DNA of 64,000 bases, from assembly GCA_964503145.1 (NCBI GenBank), contig CAZCYV010000006.1:134018-198017 (forward strand), given 5' to 3'. Shown piece after piece: positions 35,629-47,555 of the stretch. The stretch comes from RBG-16-57-11 sp964503145. GTDB taxonomy: Bacteria; Chloroflexota; Anaerolineae; Anaerolineales; UBA4823. Every line of letters starts with the position of its first letter. The stretch's first letter is position 1. A program made the position numbers and the translations under genes. Below the pieces are notes generated by a model that searched no databases, was not told the DNA's origin, and worked only from the letters and a program-made list of their open reading frames with translations.

Positions 35629-37458
35629 ATGCCCCGAATCACGCCGCCTTCATCGACAGGCAACCCCAGCACCGCCCTGCGCAACCTGACCCTGGCCGCA
35701 GCCATCGCAGTGTACCTGCTGATCGTCACCGGCGGCATCGTCAGCGCTACAGGAGCAGGCGGCGCCTGCCCGGATTGGCCGACCTGCATGGGGGCATGGA
35801 CGCCGCCCATGGAGACCAACGCCCAGATCGATTACGTCCATCGAGCGATGACGCTGCTGGCGACCCCGCTCATTTTTGCGAGCGCATATCTGGCATGGAG
35901 GCGCAAAGAGGCCGGGGCGTCGCCGCTGGTCAAACGCTCGCTGGCCGCCGCGCTCGGCCTGATGGGGATACAGATCGCCCTGGGGTTTGTGACTTCTCGG
36001 ACGGATGGAACGATCGGCTGGCTTGCGCCGGCGCACCTGGGCCTTTCACTGCTCACCCTGGCGGCGGTCCTGATCGCGGCGGCGAGCCTCTTCAGCCTCG
36101 AAGCGATAGGCGAAGGCCGCCGGCTTTCGTTCCGTTCGCCGTTCGCCCGGCTCTCGCTGTTGAACCTGGCGGTTTTCTTCGCCCTGCTGATCAGCGGAGC
36201 CATCGTCAAAAACAGCGGCGCGGGCGCGGCCTGCGCCGGATGGCCGTTATGCGGCCCTGACTTGCTGCCCGGCGAACCCCTGGGCTGGGTCAGCCTGGCC
36301 CATCGGATCGTCGTAGCGCTCTCAGGCGTGCTGATGCTGGCCTCCTTGCGGCGCGCCTGGCGCACGCAGCGCTCCCAGACGCCCATCCTGGTCGCCTCTA
36401 CCGCCGCGACGGTGCTGTTCATATCCCAGGCGCTGCTGGGCGCGCAGATGATCCAGGGCTTTCCCGTCTATTTGCTCATCCTGCACCAGGCGACTGCGGC
36501 GGCGGTGTGGGGCGTGCTGGTGATCCAGATCGTCGCCGTCGGCGTGGCCGCGCGCAGCGCAGCAGAGGAGCGCGCCGAAGCTGCGAGCGTCGTCGGGCGC
36601 AAGGGCCTGGCGCGCGACCTGCTGATGCTGACCAAGCCGATTGTGGTGGCCTTGCTGTTGGTCACCACCTACGCCGGGATGGTGATCGGCGCGCAGCAAT
36701 GGCCTTCCTTCTCGCTCACCTTCTGGACGCTGCTGGGCGGTTTCCTGGCCGCAGGCGGCTCGGGGGCGATCAACCAATACATCGACCGCGAGGACGACGT
36801 CAAGATGCAGCGCACGCAGAAACGTCCCATCCCCTCCGGCAGGCTCACCCCCGCCGAGGGACTGGCCTTCGGCGTGGGGATCGCCCTGGCGTCTTTCTAC
36901 CTGCTGACCGCCTTTGTGAACCTGCTGGCGGCGCTGCTCAGCCTGGCGGGCATCATCTACTACGTTTTGCTGTATAGCATTTTTCTCAAGAAAACCACGG
37001 TGCAGAACATCGTCATCGGCGGCGGCGCAGGCGCAATCCCGCCATTGGTGGGCTGGGCGGCAGCTACCGGCAGCCTGAATATCCCTTCGTTGTTCCTGTT
37101 TGCCGTCATTTTCATGTGGACCCCGCCGCATTTCTGGGCCTTAGCGCTGGTGCGCCGCAACGACTACGCCCGCGCCGGCGTGCCCATGCTGCCGGTGGTG
37201 CGCGGCGAGAAGGAAACCCGCTGGCAGATCTTGATCTATACCATCGAGTTAGTGGGGCTGACTCTGCTCTTGCCGTTGATCGGATTGGGCGGGAGCGTCT
37301 ATTTGATCGGCGCGCTGGCCCTCGGCGGCTGGTTGCTCTCGGCGGCCTGGAAAGTATGGAAGCAGGAGGGCAACAAGGTGGCCTGGAAGATGTACCGCTA
37401 TTCCAGCATGTATCTGGCTTTCCTGTTCGTCTTGCTGATGATCGACCGGGTGCTGTGA
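35629..37458 (+). CDS. ctaA-ctaB: Fused heme A synthase (CtaA) and protoheme IX farnesyltransferase (CtaB)
   Basis: One 609-residue chain carries both heme A pathway enzymes. Residues 1-320 are a COX15/CtaA domain with the cysteine pair GGACPDWPTC and paired His residues in HRAMTLL, HLGL, HRIVVAL and HQAT. Residues about 330-609 are a UbiA-type CtaB domain with NQYIDREDDVKMQRTQ and KTTVQNIVIGGGAGAIPP. CtaB makes heme O and CtaA converts it to heme A, so fusion may channel heme O. The ATG at 35629 follows AGGAG by 6 nt and is preferred to the one at 35587. Last gene of the oxidase operon. Confidence 0.94.
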   Translation: MPRITPPSSTGNPSTALRNLTLAAAIAVYLLIVTGGIVSATGAGGACPDWPTCMGAWTPPMETNAQIDYVHRAMTLLATPLIFASAYLAWRRKEAGASPLVKRSLAAALGLMGIQIALGFVTSRTDGTIGWLAPAHLGLSLLTLAAVLIAAASLFSLEAIGEGRRLSFRSPFARLSLLNLAVFFALLISGAIVKNSGAGAACAGWPLCGPDLLPGEPLGWVSLAHRIVVALSGVLMLASLRRAWRTQRSQTPILVASTAATVLFISQALLGAQMIQGFPVYLLILHQATAAAVWGVLVIQIVAVGVAARSAAEERAEAASVVGRKGLARDLLMLTKPIVVALLLVTTYAGMVIGAQQWPSFSLTFWTLLGGFLAAGGSGAINQYIDREDDVKMQRTQKRPIPSGRLTPAEGLAFGVGIALASFYLLTAFVNLLAALLSLAGIIYYVLLYSIFLKKTTVQNIVIGGGAGAIPPLVGWAAATGSLNIPSLFLFAVIFMWTPPHFWALALVRRNDYARAGVPMLPVVRGEKETRWQILIYTIELVGLTLLLPLIGLGGSVYLIGALALGGWLLSAAWKVWKQEGNKVAWKMYRYSSMYLAFLFVLLMIDRVL

Positions 37459-37462
37459 ACGA

Positions 37463-37490
37463 CCAGGGGCTGGAAAATTCCAGCCCCTGG
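37463..37490. terminator. Hairpin between the oxidase operon and a convergent gene
   Basis: CCAGGGGCTGGAA (37463-37475) and TTCCAGCCCCTGG (37478-37490) are perfect 13-base arms located between two convergent stop codons. Confidence 0.75.
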
Positions 37491-37491
37491 C

Positions 37492-38610
37492 TTACTTATA
37501 GATCAACACGGTGGTTCCGTGGCCTGTTTTCTCCCAGTCTCTGGAGCTTTCGACCTTGTACGGATCGAACACCGGCGTGGACCAGCGAAAGATCCACAGC
37601 GCGTCCCGATTGCGCATGTTCACACAGCCATGGCTCATCTGCAGGCCAAAGTTGTTGTGCCAGTAGGTGCCGTGTAAGGCGTAACCGCCCGGCATCTTGA
37701 AGAAACACGTCCAGGGCACACCCGGAAGGGTGAAGCCGCCTCGCTCCTCGACCTCCGTCCCCGCGGCGACGCTGCCCATGTGCTTGGAGGGCATCTTGGA
37801 ATAAATGACGAACTTGCCGGTGGGCGTGGCGGTGGGCAAATCGCCTTCTTCCAGGCGGCTGTTCGGGATTCCAGAGGAAATACGAGCCGTATAGACCAGC
37901 CGATCATTTTCGTAGGCGCGCAGCGTCTGCTCGGACAACGAAACCTCGATGCGCTTTTTCTCCGCCGGCACATCCACCGAGATCGGCGCCCACTCTTCCG
38001 GCGGGATATAGCGCATGTGCTGCGCCGGGACGTAGTAAATCTCCGAGTCGCTCAACTCATTGGTGATCTGATACCAGGGCAATCCATCCGGGCCGGCTTC
38101 GATCGCCGTGACCCAGTGCGTGGAGGTGTAGTACAGGCGCGAGCCGCGCCAGGGCGCCCAGCCATCCCTTTTGGAGTATTGATAAGCCGTCGTGTAGGGC
38201 ACGGTGACTTCGCAGAGCTGCCCTCCCGGACGAAGGTAACGCTCCGGCTCGTTCAGGCGCACTTCGACGATCTGGGTATGGGCGCTGTGGATATAGCCTC
38301 CCCAAACGCGGTACCACAGGGGGTTGTAATATTTCGGCGCGTCGGGAGGGATCAATTCCTCGTAGATATGCACCAGTTGATCGCGAAAGCGATTACCGAC
38401 GATCGCCGATTGATCATTGGGGCGTGCGCGCACATCCACCTGACGGGTGGTGATGCGCGCCAGTTTGCCAAGCGGTTGTTCCGGCTGGCGTGGGAAATCT
38501 GGCCCGCGTTCCAGGCCCAGGCCCAACCGCCAGGGGGATGGCAGCGCCAGGCCGGCGACCGCCAGGCCGCTCATCTTGAGGAAATCACGCCGCGAAAACC
38601 CTCGAGCCAT
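37492..38610 (-). CDS. Exported L,D-transpeptidase (YkuD) with Tat-like signal
   Basis: The 372-residue protein has a twin-arginine signal (SRRDFLKMSG followed by a hydrophobic stretch), SH3-like beta regions and a C-terminal YkuD domain with the full motif HGTYWHNNFG...SHGCVNM. The ATG at 38610 puts the RR pair close to the N-terminus; an in-frame ATG at 38655 would add 15 residues. Unlike the YkuD protein at 16762-18333, the catalytic motif here is canonical. It should form 3-3 crosslinks or attach proteins in the cell wall. Confidence 0.88.
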   Translation of the reverse strand: MARGFSRRDFLKMSGLAVAGLALPSPWRLGLGLERGPDFPRQPEQPLGKLARITTRQVDVRARPNDQSAIVGNRFRDQLVHIYEELIPPDAPKYYNPLWYRVWGGYIHSAHTQIVEVRLNEPERYLRPGGQLCEVTVPYTTAYQYSKRDGWAPWRGSRLYYTSTHWVTAIEAGPDGLPWYQITNELSDSEIYYVPAQHMRYIPPEEWAPISVDVPAEKKRIEVSLSEQTLRAYENDRLVYTARISSGIPNSRLEEGDLPTATPTGKFVIYSKMPSKHMGSVAAGTEVEERGGFTLPGVPWTCFFKMPGGYALHGTYWHNNFGLQMSHGCVNMRNRDALWIFRWSTPVFDPYKVESSRDWEKTGHGTTVLIYK

Positions 38611-38688
38611 AGCGAAAAGGATTGTAACGGACAAAAAGCGCAAAATCAACCCCATGAGATCAGAGGATGATTAATGGCCGCCGATACC

Positions 38689-38717
38689 TTGTCAGGCAAA
38701 TCCTCCTGTTGTATGAT
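38689..38717 (+). promoter_or_regulatory. Promoter of the ABC exporter pair
   Basis: TTGTCA (38689-38694) and TATGAT (38712-38717) are separated by 17 nt, 65 nt before the ATPase start. Confidence 0.65.
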
Positions 38718-38782
38718 GAAATTTATCTACTGATGGCGAAGGGAACACAAGGCATGTATCAAGACCTGCATGGAAAAGCAAT

Positions 38783-39562
38783 ATGGCGTCCCCTGTACCC
38801 CTGATTACAACCAGCCGCCTGGTCAAGAAATATGGCGAAAAACTGGCTGTTGACGATGTCAGCCTGGAGGTGTACGGCGGCGAAATCTTCGGCTTCCTGG
38901 GCCCCAACGGCGCCGGTAAAACGACTACGATTAAGATGATCGTCGGCTTGTTGCAGCCCAGCTCCGGAAAGATTCGGGTCGGCGACTTCGATGTGCAAAC
39001 CCAGCCGCAGCAGGCTAAGGCCATCACCGGCTATGTGCCCGATACGCCCAACCTGTACGCCAAGCTGACCGGGCGAGAGTTGCTGCGCTTCATCGGCGAT
39101 CTGTATGGGATCGAAAGACAGCAAGTGGAACGCCGCATCGAGGAACTGCTGCGCCTGTTCGACCTTGCTGAGGCCGGGGACGATACGATCGATTCTTACA
39201 GTCACGGGATGCAGCAGAAGACCGCCCTGGCTGCTGCCCTGGTGCACGACCCGCGGGTATTGGTCTTGGACGAACCCACGGTCGGGCTGGACCCTAAATC
39301 CGCCCGCCTGATCAAAGACATCCTCCGCCAGATGGCAGACCGCGGCGCAGCGGTGTTCCTCTCCACCCATATCCTGGAAATTGCCGAGCGCATGTGCGAC
39401 CGCATCGGCATCATCCATCGCGGCCAACTCGTGGCAGTCGGCACGTTTCAGGAACTGCGCGCCATGCGCGGCGCAGAGGGCAGCGATAGCAGCCTGGAGG
39501 ATATCTTCCTGAGCCTGACCGGCGGGGCCGAATACGCCGAGATCGCCGAGGTGTTGAAGTGA
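38783..39562 (+). CDS. ABC transporter ATP-binding protein (ABC-2 exporter class)
   Basis: The 259-residue ATPase has Walker A GPNGAGKTTT, the Q-loop in YVPDTPNLYAKLTG, signature YSHGMQQK, Walker B VLVLDEPTVGLDPKS and H-loop STHILEIAERM. Its stop codon overlaps the GTG start of the permease (GTGA), so the pair is translationally coupled. Cargo is unknown. Confidence 0.93.
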   Translation: MASPVPLITTSRLVKKYGEKLAVDDVSLEVYGGEIFGFLGPNGAGKTTTIKMIVGLLQPSSGKIRVGDFDVQTQPQQAKAITGYVPDTPNLYAKLTGRELLRFIGDLYGIERQQVERRIEELLRLFDLAEAGDDTIDSYSHGMQQKTALAAALVHDPRVLVLDEPTVGLDPKSARLIKDILRQMADRGAAVFLSTHILEIAERMCDRIGIIHRGQLVAVGTFQELRAMRGAEGSDSSLEDIFLSLTGGAEYAEIAEVLK

Positions 39563-41313
39563 CCCTGTTGGAGCAGCGCTCCATGCCCGGATTCTGGCGT
39601 TCGGTGTGGAAGCTGTTGTATCTGCGCCTGCTCATCCTGGGGCGCAGCTTTCGCCGTTCACGCCTGCGATACAAGATCGGCATGATCGTCCTGGCCCTGG
39701 TGATTGTGGGGTTTCTCGGTTTGGCCTTCTTCCTGAGCTGGCAGGTGCTGCGAGTGCTTCAATCTCCCGAACTGGCGCAGTTCACCGGGGAGCTGGCCGG
39801 CTTGATCGAGGGCCTCCCCAATCTGATCATCCTGGCTGCCTTCTTCGGGGTCTTCGTGACCAGCTTCGGCGTGCTGCTCCAGGCGCTGTACCTGTCTGGC
39901 GACATGGATTTCCTGCTCTCCACGCCCGTGCCGATCCGGGCGGTCTTCGTCGCCAAGCTTTTACAGGCGGTGCTGCCTAATTTCGCCCTGATCTGCTTAT
40001 TTGCTTTGCCGGTGCTGTTTGGGCTGGGGGTCTCGTTCGGCTACTCCCCTGCCTATTATCCCAGCGTCTTGCTGTTGCTGACCGTGCTGGCCCTGGCGGC
40101 CGCGGGATTGGCGGCGCTGCTGGTGATGGCGATTGTGCGCGTCTTTCCCGCCCGCCGGGTGGCGGAGGTGCTGGGCTTTTTGGGGGCAATCTCTTCGTTC
40201 ATCTGCTCGCAGACAGGGCAATTCGCCCGCTTCGGGGATATCTCCGCCGACCAGACCAGCTCCGTCCTGGCCATCGTCGAGCGCTTCAATCACCCCTGGT
40301 CGCCGCTGGCCTGGGCTGGCGGCGGTCTGCTCCACCTGGGGAAAGGTAACTGGCTGGCCGGTTTTGGGCAAATCGCCTTATCTCTGACGCTGACCGGCGC
40401 GATCTTCGTCTTCTCGTTGCTGGCTGCCGAGCGCCTGTATTACTCGGGCTGGGCCAGCCTGCAAAATCAGGGGCGCCGGCGCAAGCCTGCCCAAGCCAAT
40501 GCAGCCGATGCGAAGATCGCCGGGATCGTTGGACATCTGGGAAACATCTTTCCGGCGCCCGTGCGAGCGGTGGTGACCAAAGACTGGCTGGTGCTCCGAC
40601 GCGACTTGCGCAATCTGTCCCAACTGGTGACCCCCTTGATCATTGGCATCGTCTATGCCTTTATGATCCTGCGCGGCGGGGGAGGCGCCACGCCCGAGCC
40701 ATCCAATGCGCCTGCCTGGATGCTCAGGCTGTTCGAGAGCGCGCAATCCTATGCCAGCGTGGGCCTCTCGCTGTTTGTCGGCTGGATGCTGCTGGGGCGG
40801 CTGGCCGGGATGGGGTTCTCGCAGGAGGGGCGGAGCTACTGGCTGTTGAAGACCTCGCCGATCCGCACCGGCCAGCTTATCGCCGCAAAGTTCCTGGTCG
40901 CCTACCTGCCCACCCTGGCGTTGTCCTGGGCCTACCTGCTCGTCATCTGGCTGCTGCAGCGCTCCGGCGCGGGCGTGTTCGTTTACGCGGCGCCGGTCAT
41001 CGCCTTGTGCATTGCCGGCAACGCCGGGCTGAACCTGGCCTTTGGCATCAGCGGCGCCAACCTGAATTGGGAAGACCCGCGCCAGATGCAGCGCGCCAGC
41101 AGCGGTTGCCTGAGCGCGCTGGCGACGATGATCTACCTGCCGATCACGCTGTTCCTTTTCTTCGCTCCGCCCATCGGCATGCTGGCCCTTGGGTTATCGG
41201 AACCGATTGGGCAGGCCGTTGGCCTGATGCTCGGCGGCGGCTTCAGTCTGGCCTGCGCGATCGTCCCGCTATGGTTGGCGCGTCGAGGCGTCGAACGTCT
41301 GGGGGAGGCTTGA
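39559..41313 (+). CDS. Large ABC exporter permease of unknown cargo
   Basis: The 584-residue protein has about a dozen hydrophobic segments and no ATPase motifs. It resembles the large putative ABC exporter permeases (twice the usual ABC-2 length) found beside such ATPases. A long soluble loop near residues 290-350 contains a KDWLVLRRDLRNLSQL segment common in this group. It starts at the GTG overlapping the ATPase stop and ends 1 nt from a convergent MFS gene. Confidence 0.85.
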   Translation: MTLLEQRSMPGFWRSVWKLLYLRLLILGRSFRRSRLRYKIGMIVLALVIVGFLGLAFFLSWQVLRVLQSPELAQFTGELAGLIEGLPNLIILAAFFGVFVTSFGVLLQALYLSGDMDFLLSTPVPIRAVFVAKLLQAVLPNFALICLFALPVLFGLGVSFGYSPAYYPSVLLLLTVLALAAAGLAALLVMAIVRVFPARRVAEVLGFLGAISSFICSQTGQFARFGDISADQTSSVLAIVERFNHPWSPLAWAGGGLLHLGKGNWLAGFGQIALSLTLTGAIFVFSLLAAERLYYSGWASLQNQGRRRKPAQANAADAKIAGIVGHLGNIFPAPVRAVVTKDWLVLRRDLRNLSQLVTPLIIGIVYAFMILRGGGGATPEPSNAPAWMLRLFESAQSYASVGLSLFVGWMLLGRLAGMGFSQEGRSYWLLKTSPIRTGQLIAAKFLVAYLPTLALSWAYLLVIWLLQRSGAGVFVYAAPVIALCIAGNAGLNLAFGISGANLNWEDPRQMQRASSGCLSALATMIYLPITLFLFFAPPIGMLALGLSEPIGQAVGLMLGGGFSLACAIVPLWLARRGVERLGEA

Positions 41314-41314
41314 G

Positions 41315-42508
41315 TCACGACCTGCGCGCAGTTCCCCGATGCAAGCTATCCAACAGCGCAAACGTCAGCGCGCAAACCAGCATCGATCCCAACATGATCC
41401 ACATTGCCGAGCCCGGGCCGGCCGACTCGAAGAACTGGCCGATCAGCCAGGGGAGGAGCATTCCGCCCAGGCTGGCGCCCACGAACACCAGGCTGGTGAA
41501 CTGACCGGTGACCGTGACCACTTCTCCGGCGAAGGACATGGTCAGCGGGAACAGCGTTGCCACCGAAGCCCCGAAGAGGAGCGTCGCCGCCCAGATGAGC
41601 GTCGAAGAGCCGCCGCCCAGCACGGCCAGGCTCAAGGCGGCCACGCCGCCGATCAGGTCAACGATGATCAGCGTGCGCGGGCGGAAGCGCATGGAGAGGA
41701 AAATCGACGCCAGCCGGCTCAAGGTGAGCGCGCCCCAATAGGCGGAGGTCATGTAGGCGGCGGTGGCGGGCGCGGCGATCCCACTGGCGATGGCATAGCT
41801 GTAAATCCAGCCGCCATACGACCCCTCTGCGCCCACGAACGCCAGGAAGAAGAGCAAGAAGAGCAACACCAACAGTCGGTTGACCGGCCGCTGCGGCGCC
41901 GCGCCGGGTTCATGATGCCTGGCGCTGGGGCTTGCAGCGCGCCAGGCGAACAGCGCCACCGGCAGCAGCAGGCCAGCGATCAGCCAATATCCCCAGGCGA
42001 AATCCCCGGCGATCGAAACGGCCTGAGCGATCAAGATCGGCGATAGGATCGTGCCCACCCCCCAGAACAGGTGCAACCCGTTCATGAAGGGAGCGACCCG
42101 CTCGCGATGCAGCCAGACCAGGAGCGTATTGCCGCCGACATCCACCGCCGCCTGGGCGCCTCCCAGGATCAACATCACCAGAATGAGCAGCGCAAGCCAG
42201 GGAATCGCCGGCACCAGCGCCATCATCCCGGCCGCCAGGATGAGCGCCAGAGCGATGACCGGGTGACCCAGGCGGCGGTCGAACAGCCGCCCCGCAGCCA
42301 GCGCCCCAAGCAAATAACCCAGGTTCACTGCGGTGAACAGCAGGCTGGCCTGTTTGAGCTGGACGCCGGTCTGCTCTGCCAGGCCGGGCAGGGTCGGGCC
42401 GAGGGCCGCGGCGACCATGCCCAGCCCGATGAAGGCCGCGTAATAGATCGCCGTGATAGAAAGTGGGGAGTTGATCATGCCTGACCTGGTTGACTGAGGG
42501 GTATGCAT
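41315..42508 (-). CDS. MFS transporter
   Basis: The 397-residue protein has twelve hydrophobic segments and the MFS loop 2-3 motif (GRLFDRRLGHP). Sequence style is closest to the FucP/YbjJ group of sugar or drug transporters. A second in-frame ATG at 42478 is also a plausible start. The substrate cannot be inferred; its neighbours give no pathway hint. Confidence 0.88.
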   Translation of the reverse strand: MHTPQSTRSGMINSPLSITAIYYAAFIGLGMVAAALGPTLPGLAEQTGVQLKQASLLFTAVNLGYLLGALAAGRLFDRRLGHPVIALALILAAGMMALVPAIPWLALLILVMLILGGAQAAVDVGGNTLLVWLHRERVAPFMNGLHLFWGVGTILSPILIAQAVSIAGDFAWGYWLIAGLLLPVALFAWRAASPSARHHEPGAAPQRPVNRLLVLLFLLFFLAFVGAEGSYGGWIYSYAIASGIAAPATAAYMTSAYWGALTLSRLASIFLSMRFRPRTLIIVDLIGGVAALSLAVLGGGSSTLIWAATLLFGASVATLFPLTMSFAGEVVTVTGQFTSLVFVGASLGGMLLPWLIGQFFESAGPGSAMWIMLGSMLVCALTFALLDSLHRGTARRS

Positions 42509-42668
42509 AATCGGTGAATATACCAGAGAAATGCCCTCATTGGGTTGATGGTATGGGACATTGGGACAAATTCAAGCAACAACTCCTTGTTCATCACACG
42601 ACCGAGGTCACAGTTTTGAGAAGCATCTTCCCTCTGCGTTAGAGACTACTCATAATATATACAAAACC

Positions 42669-42696
42669 TTGACAATACATCCAATATCTGTATAAT
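42669..42696 (+). promoter_or_regulatory. Perfect-consensus sigma70-type promoter of the fasciclin gene
   Basis: TTGACA (42669-42674) and TATAAT (42691-42696) with a 16-nt spacer. ATACA and TGTAT form an inverted repeat spanning the spacer (42675-42693), a possible operator. Confidence 0.82.
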
Positions 42697-42762
42697 TCAT
42701 CTACAGTATGTGAACAATAGCGGTTGATATACCCAACAGACAACTTTACACAGGAGAAGACA

Positions 42763-44214
42763 ATGAACAAGCTGGTACTTTCTTTGATGGTGGTTTTTGC
42801 CCTGGTCTTAGGCGCCTGCGCTCCTCAGACCACACCCGCCCCTCAGGCGACTGAGCCGCCTGCCCCTGCAGCGACTGAAGAAGCGGCCCCGATGCCTGAG
42901 CCCACCGAAGCTCCCCAGACCATCGTCGATATCGCCGTGGCAAATGGCAGCTTCAACACCCTGGTGGCCGCCGTCCAGGCGGCCGGCCTGGTCGACACTT
43001 TGAAAGGCGAAGGTCCCTTCACCGTCTTTGCCCCCACCGACGAAGCCTTTGCCAAGCTGCCCGCCGGCACCCTGGATCAGCTTCTGGCCAACCCGGAAGA
43101 GCTGAAGAACATCTTGCTCTACCATGTCGTACCCGGTAAGGTGATGGCTGCCGATGTGCTGACCATGGATGGTCAGAAAGTCGACACCGCCCTGGAAGGC
43201 AAGCAGATTACGATCAAGATTGATGGCGACAAGGTTGTCTTAAACGATAGCGCCAATGTCATCGCCACCGATGTGGCTGCTTCTAATGGCGTCATTCACG
43301 TGATCGATAGCGTTATTCTGCCTCCCGCTGATACAGCCATGGCAGAAGAGCCAATGGCAACCATGGACATCGTTGACACCGCTATCGCAAATGGCAGCTT
43401 CAACACCCTGGTGGCCGCCGTCCAGGCGGCCGGCCTGGTCGACACTTTGAAAGGCGAAGGTCCCTTCACCGTCTTTGCCCCCACCGACGAAGCCTTTGCC
43501 AAGCTGCCCGCCGGCACCCTGGATCAGCTTCTGGCCAACCCGGAAGAGCTGAAGAACATCTTGCTCTACCATGTCGTACCCGGTAAGGTGATGGCTGCCG
43601 ATGTGCTGACCATGGATGGTCAGAAAGTCGACACCGCCCTGGAAGGCAAGCAGATTACGATCAAGATCGACGGCGATAAGGTACTGCTCAACGACAGCGC
43701 CCAGGTTGTGGCAACCGATGTGGCTGCTACAAACGGCGTGATCCATGTCATCGATAGCGTTATCCTGCCGCCTGCCGACGAGGCAATGGCCGAGATGGAT
43801 ATTGTTGATACTGCTATTGCCGACGGCCGTTTCACTACCCTGGTTGCAGCGATCCAGGCAGCTGGTCTGGTTGACACTCTCAAAGGCGAAGGCCCCTACA
43901 CAGTTTTCGCCCCGACCGATGATGCCTTCGCTAAACTACCGGCTGGCACCGTGGAAGCTCTGCTCAAAGACATTCCTCAACTCACCAACATCCTGCTGTA
44001 CCATGTTGTTCCGGGTAAGGTGATGGCTGCTGATGTCGTCGGGCTGAACGGCCAGAGCGTCGGCACTGCTCTCGAAGGCGCCGAGATTGCGATCAAAGTG
44101 GATGGCGATAAGGTGTACTTGAACGGCAATGTGATGGTGATCATCACCGACATCCAGACCTCAAACGGGGTCATTCATGTGATCGATACCGTCCTGCTTC
44201 CTCCTTCCGAATAG
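42763..44214 (+). CDS. Lipoprotein with three fasciclin (FAS1) domains
   Basis: The 483-residue lipoprotein has lipobox LVLGAC (C19), a Pro/Ala/Glu linker and three tandem FAS1 domains (about 45-190, 195-340 and 345-483). Each has the FAS1 H1 and H2 boxes (TVFAPTDEAFAKLP or TVFAPTDDAFAKLP, and a C-terminal GVIHVID motif) and the central YHVVPGKVMAADV. FAS1 proteins act in adhesion and matrix contacts. Domains 1 and 2 are nearly identical even at DNA level. The ATG at 42763 follows CAGGAGA. A very strong promoter predicts high expression. Confidence 0.95.
   Translation: MNKLVLSLMVVFALVLGACAPQTTPAPQATEPPAPAATEEAAPMPEPTEAPQTIVDIAVANGSFNTLVAAVQAAGLVDTLKGEGPFTVFAPTDEAFAKLPAGTLDQLLANPEELKNILLYHVVPGKVMAADVLTMDGQKVDTALEGKQITIKIDGDKVVLNDSANVIATDVAASNGVIHVIDSVILPPADTAMAEEPMATMDIVDTAIANGSFNTLVAAVQAAGLVDTLKGEGPFTVFAPTDEAFAKLPAGTLDQLLANPEELKNILLYHVVPGKVMAADVLTMDGQKVDTALEGKQITIKIDGDKVLLNDSAQVVATDVAATNGVIHVIDSVILPPADEAMAEMDIVDTAIADGRFTTLVAAIQAAGLVDTLKGEGPYTVFAPTDDAFAKLPAGTVEALLKDIPQLTNILLYHVVPGKVMAADVVGLNGQSVGTALEGAEIAIKVDGDKVYLNGNVMVIITDIQTSNGVIHVIDTVLLPPSE
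42940..43667 (+). repeat. Tandem duplication inside the fasciclin gene
   Basis: The 281 bases at 42940-43220 recur at 43387-43667 with no difference I could find, a period of 447 nt (149 codons). Domain 3 is diverged at DNA level, so the first two copies are recent or homogenised. Confidence 0.92.
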
Positions 44215-44245
44215 AAAGCAGAATTGGTTCCAGGTAGGTAGCTCT

Positions 44246-44286
44246 AAAAAGATCGTGGCAGCCGTTTGGGCTGCCACGATCTTTTT
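44246..44286 (+). terminator. Terminator of the fasciclin gene
   Basis: AAAAAGATCGTGGCAGCC (44246-44263) pairs perfectly with GGCTGCCACGATCTTTTT (44269-44286). The A and T flanks make it bidirectional. Confidence 0.93.
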
Positions 44287-44295
44287 GTGGTGATA

Positions 44296-44326
44296 AAGCT
44301 CGCCAGCGGTGATCGCTGGCGAGCTT
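44296..44326 (-). terminator. Hairpin after ppdK
   Basis: AAGCTCGCCAGCG (44296-44308) and CGCTGGCGAGCTT (44314-44326) form a 13-bp stem just past the ppdK stop. The T-tract is weak on the minus strand. Confidence 0.6.
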
Positions 44327-44339
44327 CTGTCAGCAGAAA

Positions 44340-47108
<2,769 letters not shown>

Positions 47109-47296
47109 TGTTTGATCTCCTGTTATGGATGGTGTAATCTTAATCGCGCGGCGAAAAATACCAAACACATAGTTTACCACATTGGGGATGAAATTAAACC
47201 GTCGGCACGGGTGAGATTCGCCCTAGACTGGAAACCGACCGGGCATTTCTTTTCTACCAATCCACATTGCATTTTTGCAAGGAATCGGATTGTTAA

Positions 47297-47325
47297 TTGA
47301 CTCGCCCTTCAATTAATGCTATACT
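47297..47325 (+). promoter_or_regulatory. Promoter of the c-di-GMP-controlled protease
   Basis: TTGACT (47297-47302) and TATACT (47320-47325) with a 17-nt spacer, placing the transcript start at about 47332, right at the 5' edge of the aptamer. Confidence 0.82.
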
Positions 47326-47332
47326 GAGTGTG

Positions 47333-47420
47333 ACCGAAAAGGCAAACCCGGTGAAAGCCGGGGGCGCAAAGCTATGGGTCTAAAACCAGGTTTGGTTATG
47401 ACTGCCAGGCTGCCGAAGGA
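47333..47420 (+). promoter_or_regulatory. Cyclic di-GMP-I (GEMM-I) riboswitch
   Basis: The aptamer shows the conserved GEMM-I core: AAAAGGCAAACC, GGTGAAAGCC, GGCGCAAAGC followed by TATGGGTCTAA, and a second arm GACTGCCAGGCTGCC. It lies between a strong promoter and a terminator-like hairpin ahead of a secreted protease gene, so the intracellular c-di-GMP level should set expression of that enzyme. ON or OFF sense was not determined. Confidence 0.93.
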
Positions 47421-47453
47421 GACAAACTTATTCGAGAAATAAGCGATTGTCAA

Positions 47454-47491
47454 AACTGGCGAGCCTGGAAATCACAGGCTCGCAGTTGTTT
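47454..47491 (+). terminator. Candidate expression-platform hairpin of the GEMM riboswitch
   Basis: AACT plus GCGAGCCTG (47454-47467, one bulged G) pairs with CAGGCTCGC plus AGTT (47475-47487), then GTTT. It resembles an intrinsic terminator with a short T-tract. Confidence 0.65.
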
Positions 47492-47555
47492 AACCCAGGC
47501 CTCGGTCGTTTGGACGCAACGCATTCGCTGATCTGGTTGATGGAAGGAGACGACC

